Source: Curtobacterium sp. MCSS17_008 (GTDB taxonomy: Bacteria; Actinomycetota; Actinomycetes; Actinomycetales; Microbacteriaceae). From it: a stretch of 64,000 nucleotides of DNA. The stretch's first letter is position 1; each line of letters opens with the position of its first letter. A program made the translations under genes and the position numbers. This document shows positions 54,318 to 63,047 of the stretch, piece by piece. The notes beneath the pieces were generated by a model that saw nothing but the letters and a program-made list of their open reading frames with translations, made no database searches and was not told the origin of the DNA. The stretch lies in the NCBI RefSeq assembly GCF_003234185.1, contig NZ_QKSM01000009.1, positions 1 through 64,000 on the forward strand. Reading direction: 5' to 3'.

Positions 54318-54958
54318 CGGACGCACCCGCGCCCGAGCTCGAGCAGGAGCCGGCTGCTGCTGCCGCGCTCTTCGGGGACCGCATCGAGCTGGCCCGCTCG
54401 TTCACCGGGGAGCTCGCCCGTCGTGGCGAGGAACTCGGGCTGATCGGCCCGCTCGAGCCGTCCCGCCTCTGGACCCGACACATCCTCAACTCTGCGCTCG
54501 TGGCGCCCCTCCTGGAGGCGGGTGGCCGGGTCGCCGACGTCGGCTCAGGTGCCGGACTGCCCGGCCTGGTGCTCGCCATCGCGCGGCCGGACGTCTCCTT
54601 CACCCTCATCGAGCCGATGGAGCGACGGTGCGACTGGCTCACCAGTGAGTCGGAACGCCTCGGGCTCGACGACGTCACCGTCGTCCGCGGCCGTGCCGAG
54701 GACGTCGCGGACGAGATCGTCGTCGATCAGGTCACGGCTCGAGCGGTCAGCGCGCTCTCGAAGCTCATCCCGCTCACGGTGCCGCTGGTCCGGTCGGGTG
54801 GGCAGCTCGTCTTGATGAAGGGCGCGCGAGTCGACGAGGAGGTCGAGAAAGCACGCAAGGTCATCCTCCGGAAGCGCTTGACCGACGTCGAGGTCCTCGA
54901 GCTCGGAGACGGTGTGGTCGAGGAGACCACGCGCGTCTTCCGGGCTACAGTTGACTGA
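54314..54958 (+). CDS. rsmG: 16S rRNA (guanine-N7)-methyltransferase RsmG
   Basis: 214 residues. The SAM-binding motif is GGRVADVGSGAGLPGLVLAI, with LWTRHILNSALVAPLL before it and QVTARAVSALSKLIPLTVPL after. It methylates N7 of G527 (E. coli numbering) of 16S rRNA. Starts in the khpB stop; the parA gene follows after a parS site. Confidence 0.95.
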   Translation: MTDAPAPELEQEPAAAAALFGDRIELARSFTGELARRGEELGLIGPLEPSRLWTRHILNSALVAPLLEAGGRVADVGSGAGLPGLVLAIARPDVSFTLIEPMERRCDWLTSESERLGLDDVTVVRGRAEDVADEIVVDQVTARAVSALSKLIPLTVPLVRSGGQLVLMKGARVDEEVEKARKVILRKRLTDVEVLELGDGVVEETTRVFRATVD

Positions 54959-55001
54959 CGCTGCGGCTCGGGCCGGCACTGCCGGACACCACAAGCCCGC
55001 C

Positions 55002-55015
55002 GTTCCACGTGGAAC
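55002..55015. promoter_or_regulatory. parS site 1 (before parA)
   Basis: GTTCCACGTGGAAC, a perfect 14-base palindrome of the ParB-binding type (TGTTTCACGTGAAACA with C/G at the fourth position of each arm). It is 25 bases upstream of the parA start. Confidence 0.9.
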
Positions 55016-55039
55016 ATCGATCCGGGGAAGAGGCCTTCG

Positions 55040-55933
55040 TTGAGTTCATCGACCGATTACGACGCGTCGACACCGCTTGCTCGCGAGATCGCCGATCTGA
55101 ACCGCCGTCGCCGAGCGATCGCGACTCAGCAGTTCCCGCTGCCCGGGAAGACCCGCGTGTTCACGGTGTCGAACCAGAAAGGCGGTGTCGGCAAGACCAC
55201 AACGACGGTCAACCTGGCGGCCGCGCTGGCCCACGGTGGAGCCCGGGTACTCGTGATCGATCTCGATCCACAGGGCAACGCCTCCACGGCTCTCGGCGTC
55301 GATCACCAGGCTGAGGTGACGAGCATCTACGACGTCATCGTCGACGAGGCCCCCATTGCCGATGCTGTCCAGCGCTCCCCCGAGTCGGACACCCTCTGGT
55401 GTGTGCCGGCCACGATCCACCTAGCTGGAGCGGAGATCGAGCTCGTCTCGCTCGTTGCGCGTGAGCAACGACTCCGGACCGCCCTGGACCAGTACCTGTC
55501 GTCGCTGGACGAGCCGTACCACTACGTCTTCATCGACTGCCCGCCCTCGCTCGGTCTCCTGACGATCAATGCCTTCGTCGCTGCCCAGGAGGTCCTGATC
55601 CCGATCCAGACCGAGTACTACGCGCTCGAGGGACTCAGCCAGCTGCTGCGGAACATCGAGCTGATCGAGCGGCACCTCAACCCGAACCTCCGGGTGTCGA
55701 CGATCCTGCTGACGATGTTCGACGGCCGGACCAACTTGTCCAACCAGGTCGCCGCAGACGTCCGTGAGCACTTCGGGAATCAGGTGTTGACCGCGATGAT
55801 CCCCCGATCGGTGCGTGTGAGCGAGGCGCCGAGCTACGGGCAGAGCGTGGTGTCCTACGACGTCAACTCGTCCGGGTCGCTGTCCTACTTGGAGGCGGCC
55901 GCCGAGATCGCAGCACGAGGAGCACAAGACTGA
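55040..55933 (+). CDS. parA: Chromosome partitioning ATPase ParA
   Basis: 297 residues. The start is TTG (reading MSSSTDYDASTPLAREIADL) with GGGGAAGAGG upstream. The deviant Walker A is SNQKGGVGKTTTTVNLAAAL, the switch is LDPQGNAST, and Walker B is YHYVFIDCPPSLGLLTINAF. Together with ParB and the nearby parS sites it moves the origin regions apart. It overlaps parB by one base (TGATG). Confidence 0.95.
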   Translation: MSSSTDYDASTPLAREIADLNRRRRAIATQQFPLPGKTRVFTVSNQKGGVGKTTTTVNLAAALAHGGARVLVIDLDPQGNASTALGVDHQAEVTSIYDVIVDEAPIADAVQRSPESDTLWCVPATIHLAGAEIELVSLVAREQRLRTALDQYLSSLDEPYHYVFIDCPPSLGLLTINAFVAAQEVLIPIQTEYYALEGLSQLLRNIELIERHLNPNLRVSTILLTMFDGRTNLSNQVAADVREHFGNQVLTAMIPRSVRVSEAPSYGQSVVSYDVNSSGSLSYLEAAAEIAARGAQD

Positions 55934-56928
55934 TGGCACCCAAGCGGACCGGACTCGGCCGAGGCATCGGCGCACTGATCCCGACGGCGAACGACCAGCA
56001 GGACCGCCCGGTCGACGTGTTCTTCCCGACGGGCGGCTCCCCTGCGTCCGCACCGACGGCCGGGGGGGCGACGGCCGGCGGTGCCACCGCGGAGGACCTC
56101 GTTGCCGTCCCCGGTGCCCGCCTGGCGAACCTGAACCCGCTCGACGTGGTGCCGAACGCTCAGCAGCCGCGCAAGGAGTTCCGTGAGGAGGAGCTCCAGG
56201 AGCTGGTGCACTCGATCCGCGAGATCGGCGTCCTGCAGCCGATCGTGGTGCGACCGATCGCCGGCGCGACCGGGACCGACCCGCAGTACGAGCTCATCAT
56301 GGGCGAACGGCGACTGCGCGCGACCAAGGAGCTCGGCCTCGCGACGATCCCCGCGATCGTCAAGGACACACCGGATGACGCGATGCTCCGGGACGCACTG
56401 CTCGAGAACCTCCACCGGGCACAGCTCAACCCGCTCGAAGAAGCGTCGGCGTACCAGCAGCTACTGGCGGACTTCGGGATCACGCAGGAGCAGCTCGCCC
56501 AGCGGATCGGGCGATCGCGGCCGCAGATCACGAACACGATCCGTCTGCTCCGTCTCCCCTCCCCCGTGCAGCGGCGGGTGGCAGCAGGCGTGCTGTCTGC
56601 GGGCCACGCGCGGGCGATCCTGGCCGCACCTGATGCCGAGGCGATGGAGTACCTCGCCGAGAAGATCGTGAACGAGGACCTCTCCGTCCGTGCCGCCGAG
56701 GCGATCGCGCAGCAGCTCTCCACAAAGACGCCCGTCAAGCCGAAGGCCGAGCCGTCGAAGCGTCAGGCGCACTTCAACGACCTCGCGGAGCGACTGGGCG
56801 ACCGTCTGAACACCAGGGTGAAGATCGCCGTCGGGGCGCGCAAGAGCTCGGTGACGATCGACTTCGCCAACGGTGACGACCTCAACCGGATCCTCGGCGA
56901 GCTCGGCATCCGGGACATCGCGGAGTAG
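55933..56928 (+). CDS. parB: Chromosome partitioning protein ParB
   Basis: 331 residues. The N-terminus MAPKRTGLGRGIGALIPTAN matches ParB/Spo0J and contains the ParA-contacting basic part. The CTPase domain has GARLANLNPLDVVPNAQQPR and LIMGERRLRATKELGLATIP; the HTH is ITQEQLAQRIGRSRPQITNT then IRLLRLPSPVQRRVA, and the C-terminal dimer domain ends LGELGIRDIAE. It loads on parS as a CTP-dependent clamp. Confidence 0.96.
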   Translation: MAPKRTGLGRGIGALIPTANDQQDRPVDVFFPTGGSPASAPTAGGATAGGATAEDLVAVPGARLANLNPLDVVPNAQQPRKEFREEELQELVHSIREIGVLQPIVVRPIAGATGTDPQYELIMGERRLRATKELGLATIPAIVKDTPDDAMLRDALLENLHRAQLNPLEEASAYQQLLADFGITQEQLAQRIGRSRPQITNTIRLLRLPSPVQRRVAAGVLSAGHARAILAAPDAEAMEYLAEKIVNEDLSVRAAEAIAQQLSTKTPVKPKAEPSKRQAHFNDLAERLGDRLNTRVKIAVGARKSSVTIDFANGDDLNRILGELGIRDIAE

Positions 56929-57128
56929 TCCTCCTCGTTCAGCCGTCGAGCGGCGAGCAGCAGGCCGGAGGGCGCCTGCGCCCGTCTGCGGGCAAGAACG
57001 GCGGCTGTGACCCTCGGGATCGCGAGGACCCGTTGTCGGGCCTTAGAAGCGCCCTGGGACGCTTGTGGGGGCGTGTGCGGCGTGGAGCGCGGGCTGCCGA
57101 TCACGGACGCTCGGGGTACCGGTGCGGA

Positions 57129-57144
57129 TGTTCCACGTGGAACA
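57129..57144. promoter_or_regulatory. parS site 2
   Basis: TGTTCCACGTGGAACA, a 16-base perfect palindrome, in the gene-free stretch about 200 bases after the parB stop. Confidence 0.9.
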
Positions 57145-57533
57145 CGCGGCGGATCGAGAGCGGCTGATCGCGTCGGGGCTGCGGTCGGAACCGGCCTCGG
57201 TCGCTTGGTGTTCGATGAGCAGTCGCGAGCTCGACGACTGATCGGGTGGGCGTCCGGTCGAGCGCGAGGCCCTCTTCCCAGGATCCACACACTGCTGACG
57301 TCCCTGGAACAACCCTTTGCCGTCCAGTGCCGATGTCGCCGACGGTGCGGCTCCGACGATCGCGCGAGGAGGATGCCTCGCGCCGAACATTGACGGGCTG
57401 AGGATCGCGGTCCATACCTCGGGGAACGAGCTCGACGCTGGCCGCAGGCGCGTGCCGACCCGTAGCTGGGGTGATCCGTCGTCCGAAATGTGCAGTCCGG
57501 GTGCGGCGCCTTCCCCGCCGCGGTTCCGTGCGG

Positions 57534-57582
57534 CACGGGCCACGGGCCACGGGTCACGGGCCACGGGCCACTGGCCACGGGC
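57534..57582. repeat. Seven tandem CACGGGC heptamers
   Basis: CACGGGC repeated seven times, copies three and six each with one change (CACGGGT, CACTGGC). It lies in the gene-free stretch after parB. Not a CRISPR: there are no spacers. Confidence 0.85.
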
Positions 57583-58421
57583 GCCGCCCAGGTGCCGTGA
57601 CGCCCGGGCCTGGCGTTGTGTCTCCGGCCGCTGGTTCACGCACCGCGAGCCGGGCGCCACGAGATGTGGACCAGGCCGCGGGTCGATGCCCGCCCGCGTG
57701 GCGGTACGAGTGAGATGCGGTGGGCTAGGGACCGGGCCGAGCAGGAGGGGTGACCGGTGGGGGCGATGTATCTGCGCCGAGCAGTACGGGCAATGGGAGG
57801 GGCACGGGGCGTGGGTCCACTGCCTGAGAAGTACGGGTGACGGGCTCAGGGCGGGCGTCCGGCCCGAGCAGTACGGGCAACGGCGCTCAGGGCGGGCCCC
57901 CACGCCGAACACTCCGGGCCCGGCGTGCCAGGGCCCGCGCGAACTGTGGGATTGGCCGCCCATTAGCTCGGCGAGCGATGGCCCAGCGTTGCAGCGCTTG
58001 GAGGAGCACGACCGGCCGCTCCCCTCTCGTGAGGCGCACGGGGGTGAGCTGGATCGGCGGGAGCGCCAATGCGCCATGGACCGTGTGGGCCACTGAGCCG
58101 CACGGGACGTCCTCGCCCTGTCGGTGCGCCCCGCGGTTGAGCGAAGTCTCGTCATCCCAGCTCGGCAATGGCGCGCCCCCCGCATCATCGGCTTCAGGCG
58201 TCAGCCGGAGCCATGCGCACGGCAACACCCTTGCGGTGCATGTGGGGCGTCCTGACCGTCGCCCCGCGGAGTGTTCCGGCAGGATCAGCTGACGGGTGCT
58301 GGTGCCAGGTGCCGACCACGAGAGCGTCGCCGCTCTTCCGCGCGCGTGCATAGGCACCCGAGGAAACGCTGTGACGGGTCGGATCCAGCAGAGAACCGAC
58401 TCGACCTCGACCGACGACGCG

Positions 58422-58435
58422 GTTTCACGTGGAAC
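58422..58435. promoter_or_regulatory. parS site 3 (over the ydcF stop codon)
   Basis: GTTTCACGTGGAAC: one arm is the canonical TTTCAC form and the other the local TTCCAC variant. The TGA stop of the YdcF gene lies inside it. Confidence 0.82.
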
Positions 58436-59090
58436 GGTGCACTCGGAACAGCTTCCACATCCCCACGGCGGCGAAGAGCGGCTTCGCCCAGAACATCTCT
58501 CCGGGGCGATAGTCCAGCGCGGGCACCAACGTTTCAGCCAGGATCGGGTCCTGCCGGCGGAGGTACTCGCGCGCCTTCGCCGCATGGAGGCCGTTCGAGC
58601 AGATCGCGACGCGGTCGGCGGACCCGAGGAAGCGGCGGGCGTTGGCGATCTTCTCCCACGTGGAGGTGCTCTCTCGTTCGCGCCGGACCACGCCCGTCCA
58701 GCCGAGGTCACGCACCGCCCGCTCAAGGAGATCCGCCTCGGGCATCCGTCCGCGGACTGCGCCTCCGCAACACACGATGGAAACGACATCGCCTTCGGCC
58801 TCGCACCGCATCGCAGTCCGGACACCGATGCGCGCTCGCCAGCGGTTCACGGCGTTCGTAGCCTGGCCGGGGTTCGAGAAGCCCAGGACCACGACGGCGC
58901 AATTGCCGGCGCCGTTCCGTCCGATGTGCGGATCACGGTGTGCCGATCGGAGCTCACGCCGCGCCGCACGTGCTGCGAGGGCGTGCACCACTTCACCGAA
59001 GAGGAGTGCGCCTGACGGGACGGCGGCCAGAACGGCAAAGGGCAGCGTTCCACGTGGAACACTGCCCTTCCGCTGTCGTTGCACGCTCAC
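58425..59090 (-). CDS. YdcF/DUF218-family membrane-anchored protein
   Basis: 221 residues from GTG 59090, which overlaps the stop of the ligase upstream (GTGA). After a basic start comes a hydrophobic helix (about 18-40, PFAVLAAVPSGALLFGEVVH). The DUF218 core follows: NCAVVVLGFSNPGQATN, SIVCCGGAVRGRMPEADLLE, RERESTSTWEKIANARRFL and VAICSNGLHAAKAREYL. YdcF-like proteins bind SAM-like or sugar-nucleotide ligands and are linked to envelope biogenesis; the activity is not known. Two parS palindromes lie inside its ends. Confidence 0.8.
   Translation of the reverse strand: MSVQRQRKGSVPRGTLPFAVLAAVPSGALLFGEVVHALAARAARRELRSAHRDPHIGRNGAGNCAVVVLGFSNPGQATNAVNRWRARIGVRTAMRCEAEGDVVSIVCCGGAVRGRMPEADLLERAVRDLGWTGVVRRERESTSTWEKIANARRFLGSADRVAICSNGLHAAKAREYLRRQDPILAETLVPALDYRPGEMFWAKPLFAAVGMWKLFRVHRST
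59047..59060. promoter_or_regulatory. parS site 4 (inside the ydcF start region)
   Basis: GTTCCACGTGGAAC within codons 11-15 of the YdcF gene, encoding part of SVPRGTL on the minus strand. Fourth palindrome in 4.1 kb. Confidence 0.9.
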
Positions 59091-60049
59091 ACGTGGTGGT
59101 CCCGGATGGCCTGCTCCGCGAGCTCGGCGTAGGTCCAACCGAGGTCGAAGCCGGACGCGCTGAGGGCCTGCGGGACGAGGGATGTCTCGGTGAGACCCGG
59201 GAGCACGTTGGCCTCGAGGAACCAGGGTGTTCCCGCCGCGTCGACGATGAGGTCCACGCGTGAGACGTGCCGCAAGCCGAGGGCGGTGTGCGCTGCCACG
59301 GCTGCCTCGGAGGTGGCGCGAGCAAAGCCGTCAGTCAGTCGAGCAGGCGTGAAGAAGGTGGTCTGCCCCGCGTTGTAGCGAGCGTCGAATCCGTACGTCC
59401 CGCTCTTCGGCACGATCTCCACCGCGGCCAGTGCGACCGGACCGTCTCCGGTGTCGATGATCCCCACGGCGACTTCCGTACCGCGGATCAACTGTTCGAC
59501 GACCACGTCGTCGCAGTAGGTGTACGCGCTCACCATCGCGCGGGGGAGGTCGTGCGCATCCTCGACCAGGGTCACGCCCTGTGCGCTCCCCCCGCGGGCC
59601 GGCTTCACCGCGAGTGGAACGGGATGATCGGCAGCGATGGCGTCCAGGACACCGACGGCACCGAGCTCGCGGAAGACGTCGTGCGACAGCGTGACGGATC
59701 GCGGGGTCCGTACGCCTGCTCGAGCGACCAGCGCGGACGCAGTGGGTTTGTCCCAGGCCAGGCGCGCGGAGGTGGAACGCGACCCGACGAACGGGATGTC
59801 CAGCGCCTCCAGGATGCCCCGCAGGGCACCGTCCTCGCCCGAGGCGCCGTGCAGCGCCGGCCAGACGACGTCCGGAGGGGATTCGCGGAGCGCGGGCAAC
59901 AGCGACGCGTCCGCGTCGCGCAGGTCGACCTGCCAGCCGTACCCGGTCAGCGAGTCTGCGACACGGCGACCGGACCGGAGGGAGATGTCCCGCTCGTGCG
60001 AGATCCCTCCCGCGACGACGACGACGTGACGACGGGTGAGCTCGGCCAT
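59087..60049 (-). CDS. ddl: ATP-grasp D-alanine--D-alanine ligase family protein
   Basis: 320 residues from ATG (MAELTRRHVVVVAGGISHER) after AGGACC. The N-terminal domain has GGISHERDISLRSGRRVADS and PALHGASGEDGALRGILEAL; the ATP-grasp part has AVKPARGGSAQGVTLVED and the metal-binding end WFLEANVLPGLTETSLVPQA. It should join two D-alanines for peptidoglycan. It is shorter than Ddl of many actinobacteria (about 360-370), so a second ddl elsewhere and a dipeptide-type specialisation are possible. It lies 40 bases downstream of the aminotransferase on the same strand. Confidence 0.85.
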   Translation of the reverse strand: MAELTRRHVVVVAGGISHERDISLRSGRRVADSLTGYGWQVDLRDADASLLPALRESPPDVVWPALHGASGEDGALRGILEALDIPFVGSRSTSARLAWDKPTASALVARAGVRTPRSVTLSHDVFRELGAVGVLDAIAADHPVPLAVKPARGGSAQGVTLVEDAHDLPRAMVSAYTYCDDVVVEQLIRGTEVAVGIIDTGDGPVALAAVEIVPKSGTYGFDARYNAGQTTFFTPARLTDGFARATSEAAVAAHTALGLRHVSRVDLIVDAAGTPWFLEANVLPGLTETSLVPQALSASGFDLGWTYAELAEQAIRDHHV

Positions 60050-60089
60050 GCGAGGGTCCTCCGGATGGAACGAGTATGGAAAGTGCTGG

Positions 60090-61394
60090 TCAGGAGACGT
60101 TCGGCGGCGGTGCGTCGACCGAGGAGCGGGTCTCGGTGGTCGTCGCTCGGCGCGTGGCGTGACCGAAGGTCTCCAGGAGCTCGAGCTCGTCGTTGATGAC
60201 GGTCGCGAGCCGCTTGACACCGACGCGGATCTGCTCCGACGTCGGGTAGCAGAACGAGAGGCGGATGTTGCCGCCGCCGCGACCGTCCGCGTAGAACGCG
60301 GTACCGGGGGTGTACGCGACGAGCTCTTTGACGGCGCGCGGGAGCATCCCCTTCGAGTCGAGCGAGTCCGGCAACGTCAGCCACACGAAGAAGCCACCGT
60401 TCGGCTTCGTCCACGACAGGTCCGGCAGGAACTCCCCCAGGGCGGACAGCATGGCGTCCCTGCGCTCCGTGTAGAGGCCGCGGAAGGTGTCGACCTGCCC
60501 CTTCCAGTCTGCGGCGTCCAGGTAGGCGTTCACGACGAACTGGCCGAAGGAGTTGGGGGCCAGGACGGCGGACTCGTTCGCCAGCACGAGCTTCTCGCGG
60601 ATGGCGTGCGGTGCGAGAGCCCATCCGACACGGAAGCCGGGCGCGAGCGTCTTCGAGAAGGAGCCGAGGTAGACGACGCCCTCGTCGTCGATCGACCGGA
60701 TCGCCTGCGGCGCCGGCTCGTCGAACCAGAGGAGGCCGTACGGGTTGTCCTCGAGCACGAGGATGCCGTTGGACCGGCAGATGTCGAGCACCTCGATGCG
60801 GCGCTCACGGCTCATCGTCACGCCGGCCGGGTTGTGGAAGTTCGGGATCGTGTAGAGGAACTTGATCCGCTTGCCCTGGGTGCGGAGGTTCGCGATGGCC
60901 TCGCGCAGGGCCTCGGGGACGAGTCCGTGCTCGTCGGTCGTGACGTGCACCGTCTCGGCCTGGTACGACCGGAAGACACCGATGGCGCCGACGTAGGACG
61001 GGGACTCGGCGAGCACGACGTCACCCGGGTCGATGAAGAGCCGCGTGACGAGGTCGAGCGCGTGCTGCGAACCGGTGGTGACGACGACGTCCTCGGCGCT
61101 GGCACGGATGCCCTCGAGGCTCATCACGTCGACGATGTGCTCGCGCAGGGACCGGAGCCCCTGTCCCCCGCCGTACTGCAGCGCCATGGCGGCGTCCTCG
61201 GTCATCACGCGGTCGATCGAACCCGTGACGAGCTCCCGGGGCAGCGCGGAGACGAACGGCATGCCACCGGCGAGCGAGACCACCTCGGGGCGGGAGGCGA
61301 CGGCGAACAGGGCTCGGACCTCGGAGGCGCTCAGCCCGGCGGTGCGCTGGGCGTAGGAGTCGTACCAGGGGTCGAGGCTGTTGCCGTTCGTCAT
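60090..61394 (-). CDS. PLP-dependent class I aminotransferase (2-aminoadipate-type)
   Basis: 434 residues of the fold-type I, aminotransferase I/II family. The N-terminal region has VVSLAGGMPFVSALPRELV, LQYGGGQGLRSLREHIVDVM and VVTTGSQHALDLVTRLFI; the PLP Lys lies in YLGSFSKTLAPGFRVGWALA, and the C-terminal part includes PNGGFFVWLTLPD and IRLSFCYPTSEQIRVGVKRL. This resembles LysN/AroT-like aminotransferases with broad specificity. It overlaps nothing and sits in the same direction as ddl. The Ser/Thr-rich tail (TTTETRSSVDAPPPNVS) is extra. Confidence 0.88.
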   Translation of the reverse strand: MTNGNSLDPWYDSYAQRTAGLSASEVRALFAVASRPEVVSLAGGMPFVSALPRELVTGSIDRVMTEDAAMALQYGGGQGLRSLREHIVDVMSLEGIRASAEDVVVTTGSQHALDLVTRLFIDPGDVVLAESPSYVGAIGVFRSYQAETVHVTTDEHGLVPEALREAIANLRTQGKRIKFLYTIPNFHNPAGVTMSRERRIEVLDICRSNGILVLEDNPYGLLWFDEPAPQAIRSIDDEGVVYLGSFSKTLAPGFRVGWALAPHAIREKLVLANESAVLAPNSFGQFVVNAYLDAADWKGQVDTFRGLYTERRDAMLSALGEFLPDLSWTKPNGGFFVWLTLPDSLDSKGMLPRAVKELVAYTPGTAFYADGRGGGNIRLSFCYPTSEQIRVGVKRLATVINDELELLETFGHATRRATTTETRSSVDAPPPNVS

Positions 61395-61517
61395 CGTGTG
61401 CTCCGATCAGTGGGACATTCCCGCCACACTACGACATCCGTTGCGGATCCGCGGTGGGAGGCAGGGGCCGATCCTGAACCGGTGGCACCCCGCGGCGCGT
61501 TCGGCGCCCGTGGACGC

Positions 61518-61555
61518 CGAACGGCCCCGCTCTCCGGGGAGGGCGGGGCCGTTCG
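61518..61555 (-). terminator. Terminator after trxA
   Basis: A 13-base stem (CGAACGGCCCCGC), with a smaller internal stem, 16 bases after the trxA stop on the minus strand, ahead of the aminotransferase gene. Confidence 0.8.
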
Positions 61556-61570
61556 GTGCTGCTGGTCTGA

Positions 61571-61897
61571 CTACGCGAGGAACTCCGCGAGGTCGGCCTC
61601 GAGCGCGGGCTTCGGCTTCGCGCCGATGACGGTCTTGACGACCTCGCCGCCCTTGAACACCTTCATCGCCGGGATCGACGTGATCTGGTAGTTCATGGCC
61701 GACTGCGGGTTGTCGTCGACGTTCAGCTTGACGATCTCGATCTTGTCGGCGTGCTCCGCGGCGATCTGGTCGAGGATCGGGGAGACGGCGCGACACGGGC
61801 CGCACCACTCGGCCCAGAAGTCGACGAGGATGGTCTTGTCGGACTTGAGGACCTCGTCCGAGAAGGTGGCGTCGGTGACGGCCTTGGCGTTGGACAT
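61571..61897 (-). CDS. trxA: Thioredoxin
   Basis: 108 residues, one thioredoxin domain with the active site FWAEWCGPCRAVSP (Cys32 and Cys35) and the cis-Pro in ITSIPAMKVF. It reduces protein disulfides in the cytoplasm. It follows trxB by about 60 bases on the same strand, so oxidant and reductase are made together. Confidence 0.97.
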   Translation of the reverse strand: MSNAKAVTDATFSDEVLKSDKTILVDFWAEWCGPCRAVSPILDQIAAEHADKIEIVKLNVDDNPQSAMNYQITSIPAMKVFKGGEVVKTVIGAKPKPALEADLAEFLA

Positions 61898-61959
61898 GTG
61901 TGCTCCTTCGAGAAGTTCAGTGGGTACAACGGCTGAGCCGCTGCGGTATTCCGGTGGGA

Positions 61960-62958
61960 TCAGACCCGCGCGGCCTCGACGTCGATGATCGCCGGGCCCT
62001 CGGGCGTGACGCCCTCGGCCTGGTCCACGATCGCGTCGTCGAGGTCGGCGAGGTACTTCTCGGCGTCGAGCGCCGCGACCGTACCGGAACCGGCGGCCGT
62101 GATCGCCTGCCGGTAGGTCGGGTCGATGACGTCACCCGCGGCGAAGACGCCCGGCAGGTTGGTCTTCGACGAACGGCCCTGGACGGCGATGGTGCCCTCG
62201 GGCGCGATGTCGATCTGGCCGTGGATCAGGTGCGTGCGCGGGTCGTTGCCGATCGCGATGAAGAGACCGTCGAGCGCGAGCTCCGACTCCTCGCCCGTCA
62301 CGGTGTCCTTCAGGGTCACGCCGGTGACCGCGGAGTCACCCTGGATGCCCGTGACCTCCTTGTTCCACGCGAACTCGATCTTCGGGTCGTTCATCGCGCG
62401 GTCCTGCATGATCTTCGATGCACGCAGGGTGTCCTTGCGGTGGATCACCGTGACCTTGTCGGCGAAGCGGGTGAGGAACGTCGCCTCTTCCATCGCCGAG
62501 TCGCCACCGCCGACGACGGCGATGTTCTTCTGGCGGAAGAAGAAGCCGTCGCACGTGGCACACCAGCTCACGCCGTGGCCGGACAGTCGCTCTTCGTCGG
62601 CGAGGCCGAGGTGGCGGTACGCCGAGCCGGTCGCGTAGATGACCGCGAGGGCCTCGTACGTCTCGCCGGAGCCGACCGTGACCTTCTTCACCTCGCCGGT
62701 CAGGTCGACCGAGACCGCGTCGTCGTACAGGACCTCGGCGCCGAACTTCTCGGCCTGCTCCTGCATCTTGATCATGAGGTCCGGGCCCTGGATCCCCTCG
62801 GGGAAGCCCGGGAAGTTCTCGACCTCGGTGGTCTTGGTGAGCTCGCCGCCGGTCTCGACGCTCGACGCGACGATCAGGGGCTTGAGCTCTGCGCGCGCGG
62901 CGTAGATGCCGGCGGTGAACCCGGCGGGACCGGAACCGATGATGATGAGCTGGCGCAT
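61960..62958 (-). CDS. trxB: Thioredoxin reductase
   Basis: 332 residues. FAD motif IIGSGPAGFTAGIYAARAEL, the redox pair VSWCATCDGFFFR, the NADPH motif VVGGGDSAMEEATFLTRFAD and the C-terminal GVFAAGDVIDPTYRQAITAA are all present. It passes electrons from NADPH to thioredoxin. It follows murJ by about 90 bases, the conserved actinobacterial order murJ-trxB-trxA. Confidence 0.97.
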   Translation of the reverse strand: MRQLIIIGSGPAGFTAGIYAARAELKPLIVASSVETGGELTKTTEVENFPGFPEGIQGPDLMIKMQEQAEKFGAEVLYDDAVSVDLTGEVKKVTVGSGETYEALAVIYATGSAYRHLGLADEERLSGHGVSWCATCDGFFFRQKNIAVVGGGDSAMEEATFLTRFADKVTVIHRKDTLRASKIMQDRAMNDPKIEFAWNKEVTGIQGDSAVTGVTLKDTVTGEESELALDGLFIAIGNDPRTHLIHGQIDIAPEGTIAVQGRSSKTNLPGVFAAGDVIDPTYRQAITAAGSGTVAALDAEKYLADLDDAIVDQAEGVTPEGPAIIDVEAARV

Positions 62959-63047
62959 GCCTCGCTGCCCTTCCGTTGAGTGCTGACAGGGTCAACACAT
63001 GCTACCGGCGGGACATTCCGGCCCACCGGTGTGCGTGCAGGCGGCGG

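Larger units (their letters stand above)
56929..58424. other. 1.5 kb stretch without a recognisable gene, next to parB
   Basis: Frames of up to 380 codons exist on both strands, but their composition is erratic (Arg, Ser, Pro and Gly runs), they carry no motif, and they overlap each other in several frames. The stretch contains a parS site at 57129, seven tandem heptamers at 57534, and two exact 15-base copies of GAGCAGTACGGGCAA at 57779 and 57866 with a diverged third between. It may be a structural spacer around parS or a decayed gene region. Confidence 0.55.

Noticed and set aside
57534..57582. Possible CRISPR or tRNA-like array
   Set aside because: The repeats are contiguous heptamers without spacers and no cas gene is present.
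57043..58188. Minus-strand frame with repeated CPYCSGR-like pieces, resembling a zinc protein
   Set aside because: The pieces come from DNA repeats read in one frame; the rest is low-complexity and there is no start signal or known domain.
58653..58666. CTCCCACGTGGAGG as a further parS site
   Set aside because: Keeps the CACGTG core but differs from the local parS at four outer positions.
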